Below are positions 12,000-26,200 of a stretch of 64,000 nt of DNA, one piece after another. Positions within the stretch are counted from its first letter, which is position 1. Every line of letters begins with the position of its first letter. The DNA lies in assembly GCA_037013685.1 (NCBI GenBank), contig CM072885.1, positions 27,999,442-28,063,441 of the forward strand, in the 5' to 3' direction. Source of the stretch: Acridotheres tristis. Taxonomy: Eukaryota; Chordata; Aves; Passeriformes; Sturnidae. The position numbers and the translations under genes are program-made. A model generated the notes under the pieces. It was not told the DNA's origin. It did not search any database and saw only the letters and a program-made list of their open reading frames with translations.

Positions 12000-12393
12000 G
12001 AATTAAGACAGGAGGAAGTCAGAGCTTTATGCATCAGCAATGCAGAAAGGCAAAGGCACCCACAGGCCAGGCTGGCCCTGACCAGGCCACCAGGGACCCC
12101 TGACCACCAACCCTGTTTGATGGCAGATGGGTTGGGGGTCTCCCTTCTGGGAGAGACCCTCAGAGGGATGGATGCTCTCTCCATCCTGTTCTGCTTTGTC
12201 TTCTTCTCCTGGCTGGACCTCAGTCCTGTTTCATCCCTTGCCCTGTCTGGGATATTGATGGATGTTAGTATCCCCTGGTTCTCTACCATGGTCAGTGCCC
12301 ACGGGATGGAAACAATTGACAAGGGCATGGATGGCATCAGGATTGCTCCCAGCTCCAGGTTTCCCTGAGCCAAGAGAGTAGCTGGCCCTCACA
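12000..12393 (-). other. GC-richer patch of unknown origin, possibly a decayed LTR
   Basis: This block of about 390 bases is visibly GC-richer than its flanks. Both strands have open frames: 132 codons on the minus strand (11975-12373) and 83 on the plus strand (12117-12368). Neither resembles a protein I know. On the minus strand the block opens TGTGAGGGCC (12393) and, near its far end, carries CATAAAGCTCTGAC, which is reminiscent of an LTR polyadenylation region. No matching terminal inverted repeat or target duplication was found. It could be an old LTR fragment, another repeat, or a piece of host sequence; I cannot decide between these. Confidence 0.3.
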
Positions 12394-12670
12394 GTGTTTT
12401 TGCTTGTAATTGGTCTTTGGAAAAATTCTAGTATCCAGGACAGAAAATGTAATTTAAAAAAGCATGATATATGAAAGTAGACATGCAAAACCAAAGCACA
12501 GATGTTGGAATTTGAGTCATGAAACGTGAAGGCCTGTGCAGCAGCCAAAGACGAGCTGAGAGGCTGAAAGGAGCAGAGCAGGTTCAGCACTTGGAAAAAA
12601 GATCAGCAGTATGTTCATTAATTGGCTAACTTCTTCAGGGCTGCAGAAAATCTTTTCTGGTAGACCTGGT

Positions 12671-12703
12671 GAAATTCTATTAGTTAAATGAAATTCTATT
12701 AGT
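12671..12703. repeat. Short tandem duplication
   Basis: The 14-base string GAAATTCTATTAGT occurs at 12671-12684 and again at 12690-12703, a 19-base period. This is a simple local duplication with no evident role. Confidence 0.8.
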
Positions 12704-13189
12704 CAGCAGCTGAGTATTGCTTTACCTTGTGATAGACTATCAGCTGCTGGTCCCAAGGGTGCCAACTATGGCCTGTGTATGCATTTCTTGAGGGAAGCTG
12801 TAGGCTTATGAGCTCCACAGTGGACACCAAAAGGCAGTAGAACTCTATCAGAGAACACCCAACAAAAAAATACTGGAATTTCCTATGAGAAATCTATGCC
12901 ACTGACTTCATTTCAATAAAGATTTCTCAATATGTTAATATCTGTTCAGAAAAGATCACAGTGAAAACATTATCTGTCCAGGCAGCAGATGTACTGTCTT
13001 ACACCTCCTACCATAAGCCTAATTGCTTGTGCAATTTTTCTATCAGAAAATTAGAATCAGATTACAAATATTTATGTTAGCTAGTGTAGGAAAGAAGAAT
13101 AAAGGCAGTATAAAAATATTTAGGACAGTTACTAGGATACTCTGACCTTTTCATAAGTTGATCTAACAGACCCAGTATAATGTTACTTT

Positions 13190-13250
13190 TTAGAATTATA
13201 GAATATCCTGAGTTGGAAGGGACCCACCAGGACCATCAAGTTCCTGTGCA
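13190..13250 (-). mobile_element. CR1 LINE, 3' tail fragment (-)
   Basis: The + strand reads agaatatcctgagttggaag, then gggacccaccaggaccatca, then agttc. This is the reverse complement of the last ~55 bases of an avian CR1 subfamily in which the 3' end is flanked by 'atagaatat'-type units. Homology stops abruptly after 'agttcctgtgca', so the copy is strongly 5'-truncated. The tail is little changed, suggesting a younger insertion than the copy at 10.2 kb. Confidence 0.8.
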
Positions 13251-14587
13251 GAAAACCGCAAGAATCACATTAAGATGATAATTTTGAATAAATTATAATA
13301 TATTAAGAAATTTTGAAATAGCAATGAAAAAAGAGCATCACATGAGAATGATAGCATGCATGGTAAGAGAATGAAAGTGTGAAACAATCTTTCAGCTGAG
13401 GTCTTTTAAGATCTGCAAAGATGGTCCTGCATATAGATTTCCATCTATGCTACCCTCATTGCAGGGTTAATTCATGTTGCACAGGACTGTGGGTCATATC
13501 AGCTACTAGAAACTTGGGTTTTTTTTCCTAGAGCTTTAAATCCAAATAGTATAAATCTATTTTGTAAGTTTATTGTATACCACATGATAACAATTTCATA
13601 GATTTTAGTTGAATCTGTTACATGCTAATATTATGAGATTAATTGAATGGCCTTGGGTATCTTTTTAAGAGGATGACATAATTAGTTAATGCCTTATTCA
13701 TCAAGATGCAGCCAGTGAATGTTAAGGACACAAGATTTTGGGAAATTGAATTGTCTGAAGCTGTGCTGAAACTCAGCTATTCCATATTAAATGTATTTCA
13801 CCATGCTTCATAATGTACATGTTTCAAAACTGGACTCTGTCAAGAGATGCAGAAAATTTATTGTAAAAGACCTACCAGAAAGCTTCCTCTGAACTTGCCA
13901 AGGAATAGACCACACTAATGAAATGTCAGCACTACTAAAATAATATTATTATCCAAGGATTACACAATTTTATTTTTACAATATAAAACAAATTTTAATT
14001 TCAATACAAGTTATGCAGTAAACAAAGAATTAATTTGTGTTCCTTCTGCACTTATCAGTCATTGACTCATTAGTTTCTCTCTCAGGTTATGAGTGACTCT
14101 TAGAAAGAAAACTCTCTTGAGGATACAAAGGTTAATTTTGAAGTGATTGCAAATATTCAGCTGACATTATAATTAATAATAATACTTAAAGCATAGCAGT
14201 CATCTCCCATCCCTGTAAGGAGCATTTGCTAATTAGAGAGGTTATTGGATTTTTTCAGAATATTTAACTTTTTGTTCTTCAATCAAGTGAGCTTTATGAA
14301 GCTTGAAGAAATGTTAAACTACTTCAAATTCTTAAGCATCTAAACAAATACATCTTATGTACTTAATTTTGTCCCAATAATTCCTCAAACACTTTATAAA
14401 ATACTGGGCAGATTATGCCAGTACATACATATAAATCTTCCTTGGATTCATAAACATTTTTATGCTTTTAAACAAATAAAACCAAAATTACTTCTAGGCC
14501 TACAAATCGCAAAGAATAATTTATCCACCAGAGAAATTAATTTCCGATTTGAAGTAAGATTAATTTCTTCATAGTTGTTATTATAGG
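13251..14587. other. Non-coding AT-rich DNA, no gene seen
   Basis: Long A/T-rich stretches with no open frame of note on either strand and no recognised repeat between the CR1 tail and the ERVL-type LTR. Confidence 0.75.
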
Positions 14588-15076
14588 GCTCTGTTTTGGG
14601 TTTGCACTGCAAACTGTTGATAGCACAGAGGTGTTTCTTATTGCTGAGCTGTGCTTCCACAGAGTCAGAGCTTTCCTTTTCCTTATTCCACCTCACCAGT
14701 AAGGCAACTGAGGATGCCCAGGGGTTTGGGAGGAGACACAGTCATGACAGATGGCCTCAGCTGACTACAGGGATATCCTAGACTATATGGAGTCATGCTC
14801 AGCAATCAGAGCTGGGGGAAGAAGAAAGAAGGGCACAACAGTCAGAGTGATGGTGTCATTGCCTGTGATGGAACCTCCCACCTCCTCATGAAAGGTGATT
14901 AAATAATTCCTTGGTTTTCTTTACTTGCATGTGCAGCTTTTGCTTTACCCATTAAATTGTCTTTATCCCAACCCATGAGTTTTCTCAGTTTTACTCTTCT
15001 GATTCTCTCCCCTGTTCAACTGGAAGGGGGGTGAGTGGCTGGATGGTGCTTAGATTCTCACTGGGTTTAAAACGTG
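14588..15076 (+). mobile_element. Avian ERVL-type LTR, 5' end missing (+)
   Basis: Several stretches match what I know of the LTRs of avian ERVL elements: the 'gttgatagcacagag...attgctgagc-gtgcttccacagagtc' part, then 'gacacagtcatgacag...gggatat...gtcatgctcagcaat-agagctgggggaa', then a CA/AT-rich block with an ATTAAA polyadenylation signal (14951-14956). After that comes 'gtctttatcccaacccatgagttttctc', 'gattctctcccc', an AACTGGAAGGGGGGTGAG block, and a final 'gggtttaaaacgtgaa', a decayed form of the usual 'gggttaaaccacgaca' end. The start of U3 was not found, so the copy is truncated or too diverged there. No internal retroviral coding sequence follows. It is probably a solo LTR. Confidence 0.85.
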
Positions 15077-18000
15077 AAATTTTCTTACTAGCAAGAGAAA
15101 TTAGTACAAAATAAAACAAATTGTGATACTAGACCTAGTATAACATAAAGTATACTCAGTATTTCAAAATGGAAAATTTCATATCCAGGTAAAATGAGTT
15201 GCAGAAATAAAGAAATTAGCTTATTTATTGTAGTTCATAAAATTGCTATGGGAATTTCTGACCATGGTCAGGTTAGGATACAACATATCCTATCCAAATC
15301 TGGTATGATTGTATTGAACTTTAACCACACATGAAATGGAAAATATCTTTATTTTTGACATGCAAAAGTCTTTTGAATGAATGCCGGTAATCCCAAACAT
15401 GAAATCTGAGCGCTGTTAGTAATTCAGCTATAGGTGGTCAAGTCTTTGGCAAACAAAAGCATTTCATATTTTTGTTCCAAATTAATATTCTTGAAAAATG
15501 AAAACCTTTAAGACTGACATATTTCTGACTATTGTTCCACACACCTTATTGAAGAGGGTCTTGTGATGCACCTGTTTGGATTGACAGATGTATAACAGTA
15601 AAGCAGACAGCAGATGTAGCCATAATTTGCTGGTAGTTTATTAACGAGCAGAATTTTGCACAGAACTTGGTTTGGCCCCATCCACCACTCCTCCGGCAGA
15701 CTGTCTTTATTAAAAATACACAGTTATTTATATTTGCATGCCTTCATTTCAATAACTAATTTATTAACTGTTTTATTATTTTTGTTGTCTGGAAAAAATA
15801 ATAAAAAGAATGAGTGTCAAAGGTTGTTTACAATGGTCTTTTTTGCACATTTTACATCTTTAGCAGAGTCAGAAATGGGCATGAATGTACATGCTTGACT
15901 AATATGAGTCTTATCAGAACTTTTATGTGGAAGAGTCTTTTTCTGATTAATAGCAAATCAATTTGAAAAGGTAATAATCTTTTTTTATGTCAAATAGAAA
16001 GACAAAGCTTGAGATATATATTTTTTGTAACATTTTAAAGTTCAACCAGAAACTTCAATAGAATAAGGGCTGCTGAAGATGTAATTTCTGACATTAATTT
16101 TTGATACTGTTTTTCTGGACTCATAAAGTATATCTGGTCTTGTTTTTAACAAGTGGATTTTTAAACAGTCATAAATTCTGAGAACTGAGTAAAAATTTAC
16201 ATCATATCAAAGTTGAATTTAAATTTACTACTTAGAGAAATGATGGTGTTTGTATACTGATTATTTTGAATGTTGCATGCATATGGGAGACATCTGCTGC
16301 CATCTGACCCTTTTTGTAAACCCTGTATTTAATTATGCCTCTAAAATTTACTGCATTTTTTGTTAATTGTAAAAAAAATAAAATAAAAAGAATTGTTATT
16401 TCCATGGGGAAATAAAAGTTTGTCTCAGGAATGAAGTATATCATTAAATTATAACAACTGAAATATCTCTTTTATTAGTTTGGAATTGCAATATCTGGTG
16501 TCTTTTTTTCCTGAACTGTAGGATCTACTCTGAAGCATGGGAAATCAATATCCTTTAATTTATCTTTAGCTTTGAAGTAAAATAAGAAAGAAAGTACTAT
16601 TCAAAAGAAGACCAAATATCAGACTCTTCATTGCACTATGGGACAGAAGATGTATTTTGTGTGTTTGTTTTAGGCCTTACTAGATCATCCTATTTTGAAT
16701 CCTTCACTAATATAAATATTTTTTCTTCGTATAGACTGAAACATTTAGTCTAGAACACTATTGTCCCAGCTACAGACATGAAGAGATTTGCACTAATGTT
16801 TCAGGAAAAGGTAGAAACTTACCTGATCAGAGCTATATGGCTAGGTGGGAAGGAAATGGACCTAAGATACTTCAAGGAGCACTTCCAGAACTGTGATTTA
16901 AAAATTCAGATTTAGTTGCCTCTTACACTTTGACTTTGACAGCACAGAATGGCTTTGGTAACCAAATGTCCAGTCAATAGCTAATGCCTGGAGATACCCA
17001 GAAAATCAACAAAGCAGGAATTACCTGCGTAGAGATCCTGCCCAAGAGATACATACTTGTGACTATGGGTGGTATAGTCAGATTGTCTTGTCACATGAAG
17101 AATCAAATTTTTTCTTATTATTTTACTTTTTGATTTTTTTTTCACTTGTTAATTAATTTAAATCTGGGCATATTATTTTATCCAGCCTGCTGTTGCTCCA
17201 TAAATCCAGTTCTATTTTGCTTTTAATGTTTTGCAACAATTGGTTTATTGAAGATTACAGAAACTAAGTAGTCAAGGGAGGCAATGTATTTCTGAGGAGA
17301 TATGGTTCAGAACTCTATGGCCAAGATGAGATCATTTTCAGAGTGGCTGGGAAGAGGAAAAGGAATTGTTCATTTGAAGCAAAGAGAGGGAAGAATATTC
17401 TGCTTCAGAAGCTGACGTTGTGTTTATTTGGCCAGATTGCTGTATATATTTATAAAGCCCACAATCAAGATGAAACTTGTTCCAATGAAGAATTTGGAGC
17501 ACTTAGAGTAATTATATCACATAGAATATGAAAAATAAGCAAGTTAAGTTTTTCGAAATTTAACACGATCAGAGTAGGTTCAAATGACACACCAAAGGAA
17601 TAAGAATACAGTATTAGGCTGTATTGGGCTGACAGTAACAGTAACCATGAGATGCTAAGGGAAATTTGGAGTGTGGTTAAGGCAGAAAATTAATTGTACT
17701 GGGAGACTTTGCGTATTCCTATGCTGACTCTGTAACAAAAAATGCGTGATGTAAACTCTACATTTTAGATCCCTTGAATGCTTACTTGGAAAAAACTGGT
17801 CATTTAGTGAGCAAGAGGGGACACGAGTCTTGATTTACTTTTTTGTTATGCGCAGGACCTAGATCCTAGGTCTAGGTGTCTAGAATTGCTTCGTGCAGCT
17901 TTTGGGGAATCAGAGTTGTAACACCTAAGTTGGAATGTAAAAGTACATACACTGAAAGTAGCAAATTTAATATGGAAAGGGAAACTACAGGAAAATATTT

Positions 18001-21000
18001 ATATGAAATACTTAAAAATATAAGAGAACAAGTTGAATAGAGAACTGAGAAGGTAAAATATTCACAGACAGTATAAAGTTTGTTCAAAAATTCTACTTTA
18101 TAGACACGGTAAAAATATAAAGTGATCAATAGACTCTCTGAGGAATGAAAATGTTTGCTGGATTAACAACAGAGCCAAAATATTTTGCTTCTAAGTGCAA
18201 AGCTTGTCTAATTTAAAAGAGTACAATTTTTGACTGGTTAAAAAAAGGGTTTTTTTAATCAAGACATATTTTGAGCTGCATCTAAAATTTGTTTTAAAGG
18301 CCGTAAAAATAATTTTAAATTATTTTAAATTATAGGGGAATTATGTCTCTAAATTAAGATGCTGCTGCACTAGAAACATTCTGTACAGAAAGTGGATATC
18401 AAGCATAATATTAAATTAATCTTACATAACATATTTTAGAAAAAAATCAATACAATGATTGGTAGGAAACCACTAAGAGTGGATAACATGCAAGCTAAAG
18501 AGAAGTAATTACAAAAATGTTGAACTACTAATTTTACGTACAACCTGCTGTCTAAATCAGCATTAACAGAATTATTGCAGATTCTTCTTTGAAAACATGA
18601 GGTCAAAATTCAGTTGTGCCTCAAAAATCTAATACAATGTCAGGAATCATTAGGAAAATAATTAAGTGGAAAGAACAGTTCTGAAACTTGGTTTATAAGA
18701 CAACGACGCACTCAAATGTAAAATATTGAGTGATGCATTGGTCAATCCATCTCAAAATTGATTTAGTAGACTTAGAAAAGTTAGAAAGAATAGTTCTTAT
18801 CCAAACTTAGATCACAAACGAGAACTGTGAAAATAGTGAAAACAAAATAGTTGAAAGAAAAATATTTTGCTCTGAAATTTTCTGAATAAAACTTTGTTTT
18901 GTTTCCTTCAACTTCATAATTGCAATTTTTGAAGCCATGCAGCAAAAAGTTGAATATTTTAGCTATTTTAGTTAGTATGTTTAGATTTGAGCATATAATT
19001 ATTGTAGTTCTTCTAAATAGAATTAACTTAACATTTAATTTTTTTGATTAATTGGAAAAAAAAGCTTTTTTTTTTAATCCAGTGTATGCCCAGTCGTTTA
19101 GAAAAACAAGACATTTTGCTGGATATGAACCACTGTTACTGAACTTTTTCTGGCATCATTTTATCAAAACTGGGAGTGCCAGAAGAAGGGAAAAACCAGA
19201 TGTTTTGTTGAAATCTGTATTCTACTGATGTGCTATAATCCAGAATTTTTCTTACCCTTAGTTTTGAAAAGTTCCCCATCTGCCCAGTGCTCATTTTTAT
19301 TGTGAGGTTTACATTTATAATTTTTTATGTTCATCCAGATGAAAAGTGTTGTGTCTGCACAAGTCCGGTTTCTGTATTTACTGTCACCCTCTGACTTTCA
19401 CCAATTTAACCTGAAAATTATTTATGTGCAAGAGAAAGCAGGTGAAAATGCTCATTACATCTCCATACAAAAACAAAGAAACGTGGGATATTTGGCCATT
19501 CCTGAAAGACTGGAAGGAACATATGAGGAAAAGTCACTGAAAAAGCTGCTTGCATTTGCTGGTTGTCTTCTGCCCTTCTTTTCTCCTCAATTTAATGTCT
19601 TTTAGACCAATGGTGGAATTTAATTGATCTAATAAAATAAATATCTCCTCTGAAAACAGGAGACAATTATTTGCTACAAGGTGCGAATTCCTAATAGTAC
19701 AGCAACTTCCAGACATCTGGTAGGGAGGGAAGAACAGTAGACTGCTAACATTTCATGTGTTTGACTGTTAAGATCAGCTTGTCATGTTATGGTCTGAGAT
19801 TACAACAGGCTTCAGACAGCCGTGAAACAACACCCTTTTTATCTTGGAAATGGAGGATACACTTATATAATGTTAGGTATTAAATTGCAATGATCATTTT
19901 TTGTAGGAGACATATGGGAGGAGTATATGTAGATTTCCTTATAGGAATATTATGGTGTAAAAATAGCCTGTTATCACAGGAAAGCTTTGATATCAGTGGG
20001 AAAAATAACCCTCTAAAAATGGGAAATTCTTATCTTGAGCTAAATGAAAAATAAAATAAGGCAGTTCTCAAAGGAATTTCAGAAAATAATAAGTGTGGTA
20101 GGCACCATCCTGCCAGAGAAATCACAGTGTTTATTTTTCCCCTGTTTTTTTCTCCTAGCTGACTAGAGGGATCAGTTTAAATGCAGGCTGCCTGTCTGAG
20201 GAATCATCTCTGAAATGGCTTCTGTGAAGGTGGGCTGATATAGGTTAGACTCAGCCAATTAGGACTATGAGAAATGCTTTGTAACTCGGCCCGTTTGATA
20301 TCTACTCAGTCTCAGAGGTAAAATATACTAAGAATGTCACCCTGAAAAAGTTATTTTGTAATGCACGTAACAGGAAAGAACAAGACAGAGAGAGGGAAAA
20401 CAAGGGAGAGTACTTGTCTGTGTGAAGGCTGAGGTGTAAAATGCCTAAAGCAATTTCAAAAGAAAAAAATCATAGAGAAACTCTCATGATACTTCTTGGA
20501 TAAAAATTCAGGCTTGAGCCAGAGTTAGTTGAGAATACATCTAGGGTATACATTTACCTCATTTGTTATTTGCTGTGGAGACAATATCTATAGCATGTGC
20601 TAATCCAACATGCAATGTTTAGATTTTGGTATTTATTGAAATACCCAGGATTGACCAAAAAAGTTACCCATGCTAAAAATGATATTAGTAAAAAATATTT
20701 CAACTTTGTGGGTGTTCCCCCAAAATATTCGTGCCTAGTTGTTCATATGAATACTCATCTCCACTCTATTTTTCCAAACAGTTACTTGCTCCTCCTCCTA
20801 TCCTGCAATCTCATGTCTTCACTCTTCCTGATCATTTTTTATACTCTTAGTTTCACTTCTACAATACCTCCATCTCTTAAAATTGTTAATGGTGTTGAAA
20901 GACAGATAATAAACTTTGGCTCTATAGTATTGGATGATTTTTGACAGCATTTTTTGTACACATTTCCTTCAATGTTTTTGGGAATTAAAAAAAAAAAGAT

Positions 21001-23259
21001 TATTCCTTAAAGTATTTTGAAATATTTAGGTAATTGCTATTAACTAATCAACGTATGCATTTTTAATCTATTCAGTTCTCAAAGAAGTAATCTAAGTAGG
21101 AAGAGTGGAATGATATTTTTTATCATATGAATTAGTTTTAATGAATAATATTTTAAACAATAAGCTTTCAATTTTACTGCCAAAAAATGAATGTTTTTTC
21201 TTTAGGAGAAAGGAGTTTTCAGGGGAAAAATATAGAAAGATTCACATATAGATGAGTTAATTTTTCTCTATTCCATATTTTTTAAAATTTCCTTTGTGAT
21301 TCCTAGTAAAAAGCAGATTGCCTCTTCCTTTTTCTTGTTTTCTATTAAAAAAAAGAGAACATCTTTCAAATTTGGATGAAAATAAATGCATTTTGATAAT
21401 GTTTGAATGACCTCCTGTGAATACATGCAACTAAAATTTCCTCTCACCTTAAGAGTGGATGTCATCATGATAAATCGTTTTGTATTTGTAAAAATTCAAT
21501 TAAATTTTTTGCCTTTTACAGTCTTGGCAGAAAGTCTATTGCCTCTATGTTCAGAAATGCATTTTGAATAAAGAGAAGCAGTTTACAGTTTGTCAAACAT
21601 CATACATCTTTCAGCCAGTTTACCTAAGTTATAATTAAGGCTGAAAGTTCTATTTTGTGATTGCACTTTAAATTACCATGACATTTGGATCAGATCTCAT
21701 GGATATGAACATCTGGGGAACACCTAGGGGAAAAATTTAGATTAATATTGCAGTGAAGACATGTTTGTAGAGAATGATGGATTAGCTAAAAATATTCTAC
21801 TACAACGAAAATCATTGCACAAAACTATATTGTTACTCGATCATACTAGTATGGCACAAAGAGAAGCAGACCTTGTGCTAAATCAGTCCAGCCATTCAGA
21901 CGGGTAAGCGCTGCCTGCATTTGTTGTTTTAGAATATACTTTCATCTGTTCCTGGGGCTGTGATTTCAAAAGCAGCTGGGGAAATTACACATGCTTCAAT
22001 TAAGAAGCAGTTTTAAGATGTTCTGAGTATTTTGTAATACTTAAATCTGAGATGAACAATTTGCAGAGGAATATACTACTATTCAATTTTAAACAGAAAT
22101 GTCACAATGTGATAGAGTGATATAACAAATGTTCTATCCCTTTTCTCAACGAGGACTTAAAAACAGCTGTAAATTATATACACTATGAAGCAATGGCAAA
22201 TGAACTTCCTCAGCCAGATAGCTTGGCAATATTTGTATGTTCTACGGGTGTTCCCTGTTTTGGCTCAGGCCATGTTTGACCTGAGCTCGATATTTATCTC
22301 ATATCCTAAGCACGACTAGGAACTAGTGGAAATAATTAATTTCATCACTTAGATAATGCAAACCAGAAATCCACAATATGCTGTCAGTCCTGTTCCACAA
22401 AGGCTTACAGCAGCTTCGTGTGAATAACGAGGAGAAGACAACATGAATGCATGAATTGAATGCAGCATTGGAGAGGTTTTAAGTGAGGTGAGCAATTTCT
22501 TTTAGATATGGGTTAAATTATTTTTTAAAGTGAAAAAATGCCACCTGAAGTAATCAACATAGTAGAAAATCCTTAGTCTGACATATGTGGGGGTAAATTA
22601 GGAATTTAAACTTCCTATTAATTACAGTAAATACTTGATTATTTTTCTAATCTGACCTGGAAACTTTTAATGCAGGTGAATTGCATATCATTTCTAAGGG
22701 GTAGTGATATAAGCAAAGCAAGCACAGCAGAATGAAATAATTGAAGTGATTTAAAGTCAATGACATTGTATTTGAAGCAATTCTTTAACAAGAGAGAAAC
22801 CAGTCCATTCCTTTGCCTTTGTAATTGTACTGATAAGCACGGTATTTAAATGGTTTACAAGTAAAACATTCAACAGCCTGAAATAGCATTGCACACTCTG
22901 TCTTAATAAGAATAGTTACACATTCTGTTACTTACTACCAAAAGGTATTCGTAACAGCCATATCTGATTCTTACTGTTCTAGATCAACACAAATAAGAGC
23001 AAATTAATTTTGTAATAATTGTTTTTGTACAGTAATCTTTCCTGTCTTACTGGGAAGTTATGTCCATTTTGGTTCAATAGATATTTTAGGCAACTACACT
23101 ACTAAAGATAAAGGAGCTATATTATAAAAATAAGCCCTCACTGTTCTTGGATAAAGCTCTTTCTCTTTAAATTGTGTTTCATCATTTCATTATGTTCCCT
23201 TTCCATTGTGTTTCATTGTTATGCATCTTTCTGAGATTTTGAACTCTGTAGATATGTCT

Positions 23260-23292
23260 CCTACACATAAAAAACTGGTTTTTATGTGTAGG
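23260..23292. repeat. Perfect hairpin, 14-bp stem and 5-nt loop
   Basis: CCTACACATAAAAA (23260-23273) is the exact reverse complement of TTTTTATGTGTAGG (23279-23292), separated by ACTGG. A transcript from either strand would fold into a stable short hairpin. It is too short for a typical microRNA precursor, and no flanking pairing is obvious, so no function is claimed. Confidence 0.85.
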
Positions 23293-26200
23293 AATGTATG
23301 ATAGCTGCTATCACATCTGGCAGGGCCTCTAGAATCCAGCACAATGTTAGTAATAATAGTTAGTCATAACAGTATTAGCAGTAGATGTATACTACATTAA
23401 CCTTATGAGTTGGAAAGAATAATACATTTTAGAAATTGCTTTTATATTTCATGCATTGTGTAGAATCTTGACTACTGTTTATAGCCAATTAGATTGAAAA
23501 CAGCAAGTTTCATATAAGTCTGGTAAGAAATTTAAGTTACATGGAAAAATTTTATAGTCCTTTTCTCTCTTTGTCTGCGGGACTCAGTTTGGTAACCAGA
23601 GAACATCTTGTTAAGGACTGTCAGCATTTGGAACACAACCATTAGCACCTGTTCACGTGTTTTGTAAACATATTTGAGATAATTGTAGTACCATATGTTA
23701 CAAATGGTTGACAAAATTTGATTAATACATATTGGTAGCTCATAGTGCTTCTCATGCCACTTAAGTGTTATACGGTAATTAGCATTGCCCTGAGCATTGA
23801 CAAGACGTATTTTTTGGCTTCTGAGACATGTAAAAATTGAAATTAAAAATATAGGAGGAGTATTTATTGAAACACATATTTTGATTAGACCTTTTAAAAA
23901 AACCTTTTAATTTCTACATATTTGAGAGACAGCATTTTCTCATTACCAAATCTCTCACATTCACGTACAGCATATTTCCATATTTCTGAATTGTTCTGTA
24001 GCAGCAACAGAAACAAGATGCCAGTGACTGCAAGCTAACATGCTATGTATTTACTTTTCTTGTCTCTCATCCAACTGTTTTTATGTTTGTTTACCTGTGG
24101 AGTTTTTACAGTCTTATACTGCAGTAGTAGCTTATCCCTATTTATCTATAATCACAGGGTCTTGATCCTTCTAGCATCTATAGTACCACACATTATAAAA
24201 TAATTCCTAAGCAGTGTTTGAAATGAAAATTGACAAGTCTTGTCAGGAGACCCCTTCTGAAACCAATTAACTGTTGTTTCCTCGGGAGAAAAAGTGTCTC
24301 TGTATGTCTGTTGTGCTCAGAGAACTACCAGCAAAGTATAGGTCCATTTTTTGTCATGCCATAGAGGGCAGTATGAATCTTGGTCTGCTTGTGAGTAAAT
24401 AAAACAAAAGGGTAAGAATATATGAAAAAAATTGTGGAAGAAGCAAATATGTCAAACTTCCAGGGATGCTCTGGTTAAAATTCAATTTGTTTGTCTAAAC
24501 ACCGTCTATTTAAAACTGATGTTTCTTGTGGACAAACTGTATTTGTGAAAGCATTTATAAATTAAAGCAAAGAGGGAGACAGAGTGAATATTTTAGGGCT
24601 TTTTAAACAGATGAAACCTTGAATGTATTTATGTGTTAGATATAGAACTTTCTGTAAATATTATTCAAGGAAAAGGAATTTCAGTAGACTATTCCTATGG
24701 TGTTCTGTAACATGAAGAATATCTTCAAGGATGCACATAAGTTAGAAATATGTTGAGGTCTGAAAAGCAGCAACTATTTCAGTTCAACATTTCTAATAAC
24801 ATGTCTAGATTAGCATGCATGCCCTAAGTATGGACACAGAACTGTAAATAAAACTCACCAGCTTTTATCTTGACATAAAATGAAAGTTTTCCTTAGAAGT
24901 CTTTAATGTGACTGTCGTCTTTTTTCATTCACAGCAGTGAGCCTGTAAAGAGCTCTGCCTCTGCAGTGAAATACTACTGTATAGAGAGAGGGTTTTCAAA
25001 AAGCTACTCTTGTTTGTTTCTTAAAATCCTTATCAACAGAATGTCAGTGCTTTTGAGAATGAAACATTTTTATTCTGAATCTGTGTCTGAGCAAACAGTT
25101 TGTTAGATTTGGAAATGATAGCATCTACTGTAATAAGTCTTTGTGCACGTTTTCCCCCCAAAGGCTAGAGAACTCTAGAAAAATAAATTAAAAAATAAAC
25201 CTACCTAACTACTGCTACTAAGTCTGCTTTAAGAAAATCTATCTTGTAATATTCACAAAACTCTCCATCAAAACCACCTGAGGCTATTTTTGTCTATTAA
25301 ATTATGCATTATTTATGCTAAGAGTAATCCTTTAGAACACATTTTACATCTTAAGAATTACAAGTATCTAAAGACCAACTTCTGAGAATAGTCATTGAGA
25401 ATATCTCATTACAGATAACCATAATAGACAAAATGCCTTGCTCTTTTTCAGATTTGCCAATTCCATTTGAACACTGACCCATGGGTGAAGGAATAGATAT
25501 TAAATACAATTTAAATTGACAAAAGCTGCTTACAGTCCAAAGTACTGGAGTGAGATTTGCATGCCTGATAAAACTAAAACCCTGTAAACAAAAAACTTGT
25601 TGTTATAAGAAGCGTATTTCATGAAATACATTGATTTTCACATATACCTTAGGCAAGAGGAAAAATATTGTCCTGTTACTGGAACCACAGGAAGTAAACA
25701 TCTTCCTTAAACACAGCATTTTCTTTATTCCTCTAAATTGGTATCAACTGATTGCTCAGGTGAATGTTTTCATTTCTTGCAAGTGGGGTTGCTCAAATGA
25801 TAAAGGTTTCAAGGCAAGATTCCATGTTCATTCTTCAGTGTTTTAGGAATAGTTTCCTAGTAATTTCTAAAACGGTGCAATTTTTATACTCCAAATGCAA
25901 CCCCACAGAACTTTGAAATTTGTAGCCTCCCTAACCTCAGAAAAATTAGATGAGAAAGATGTTTGGGATCTCATATCCCTGATGGAAGCTTTAATGTGTC
26001 TGCAGTTTAATTATCCAGCTCTCAGGGGGAGGCAAAGATGATTTTGTCCTTCTTAGATCAAGTCTCTGTGTTTACAGTACTCCATCCATGGGGATAGATG
26101 CCTATGAAAATCCCAAGCTTCTCCCTCTGAGAATCCATTCAGTGGCTAGAAAATATAGTTACTGGTTAAAGAACACTATTTTATATTAGTTACTCTATTG

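Noticed and set aside
20130..20170. Polypyrimidine tract followed by CTCCTAG, acceptor-like
   Set aside because: No plausible exon or donor follows; such sites are common by chance in T-rich DNA.
20597..20944. 115-codon plus-strand frame
   Set aside because: No recognisable domain and low-GC codon content; treated as chance.
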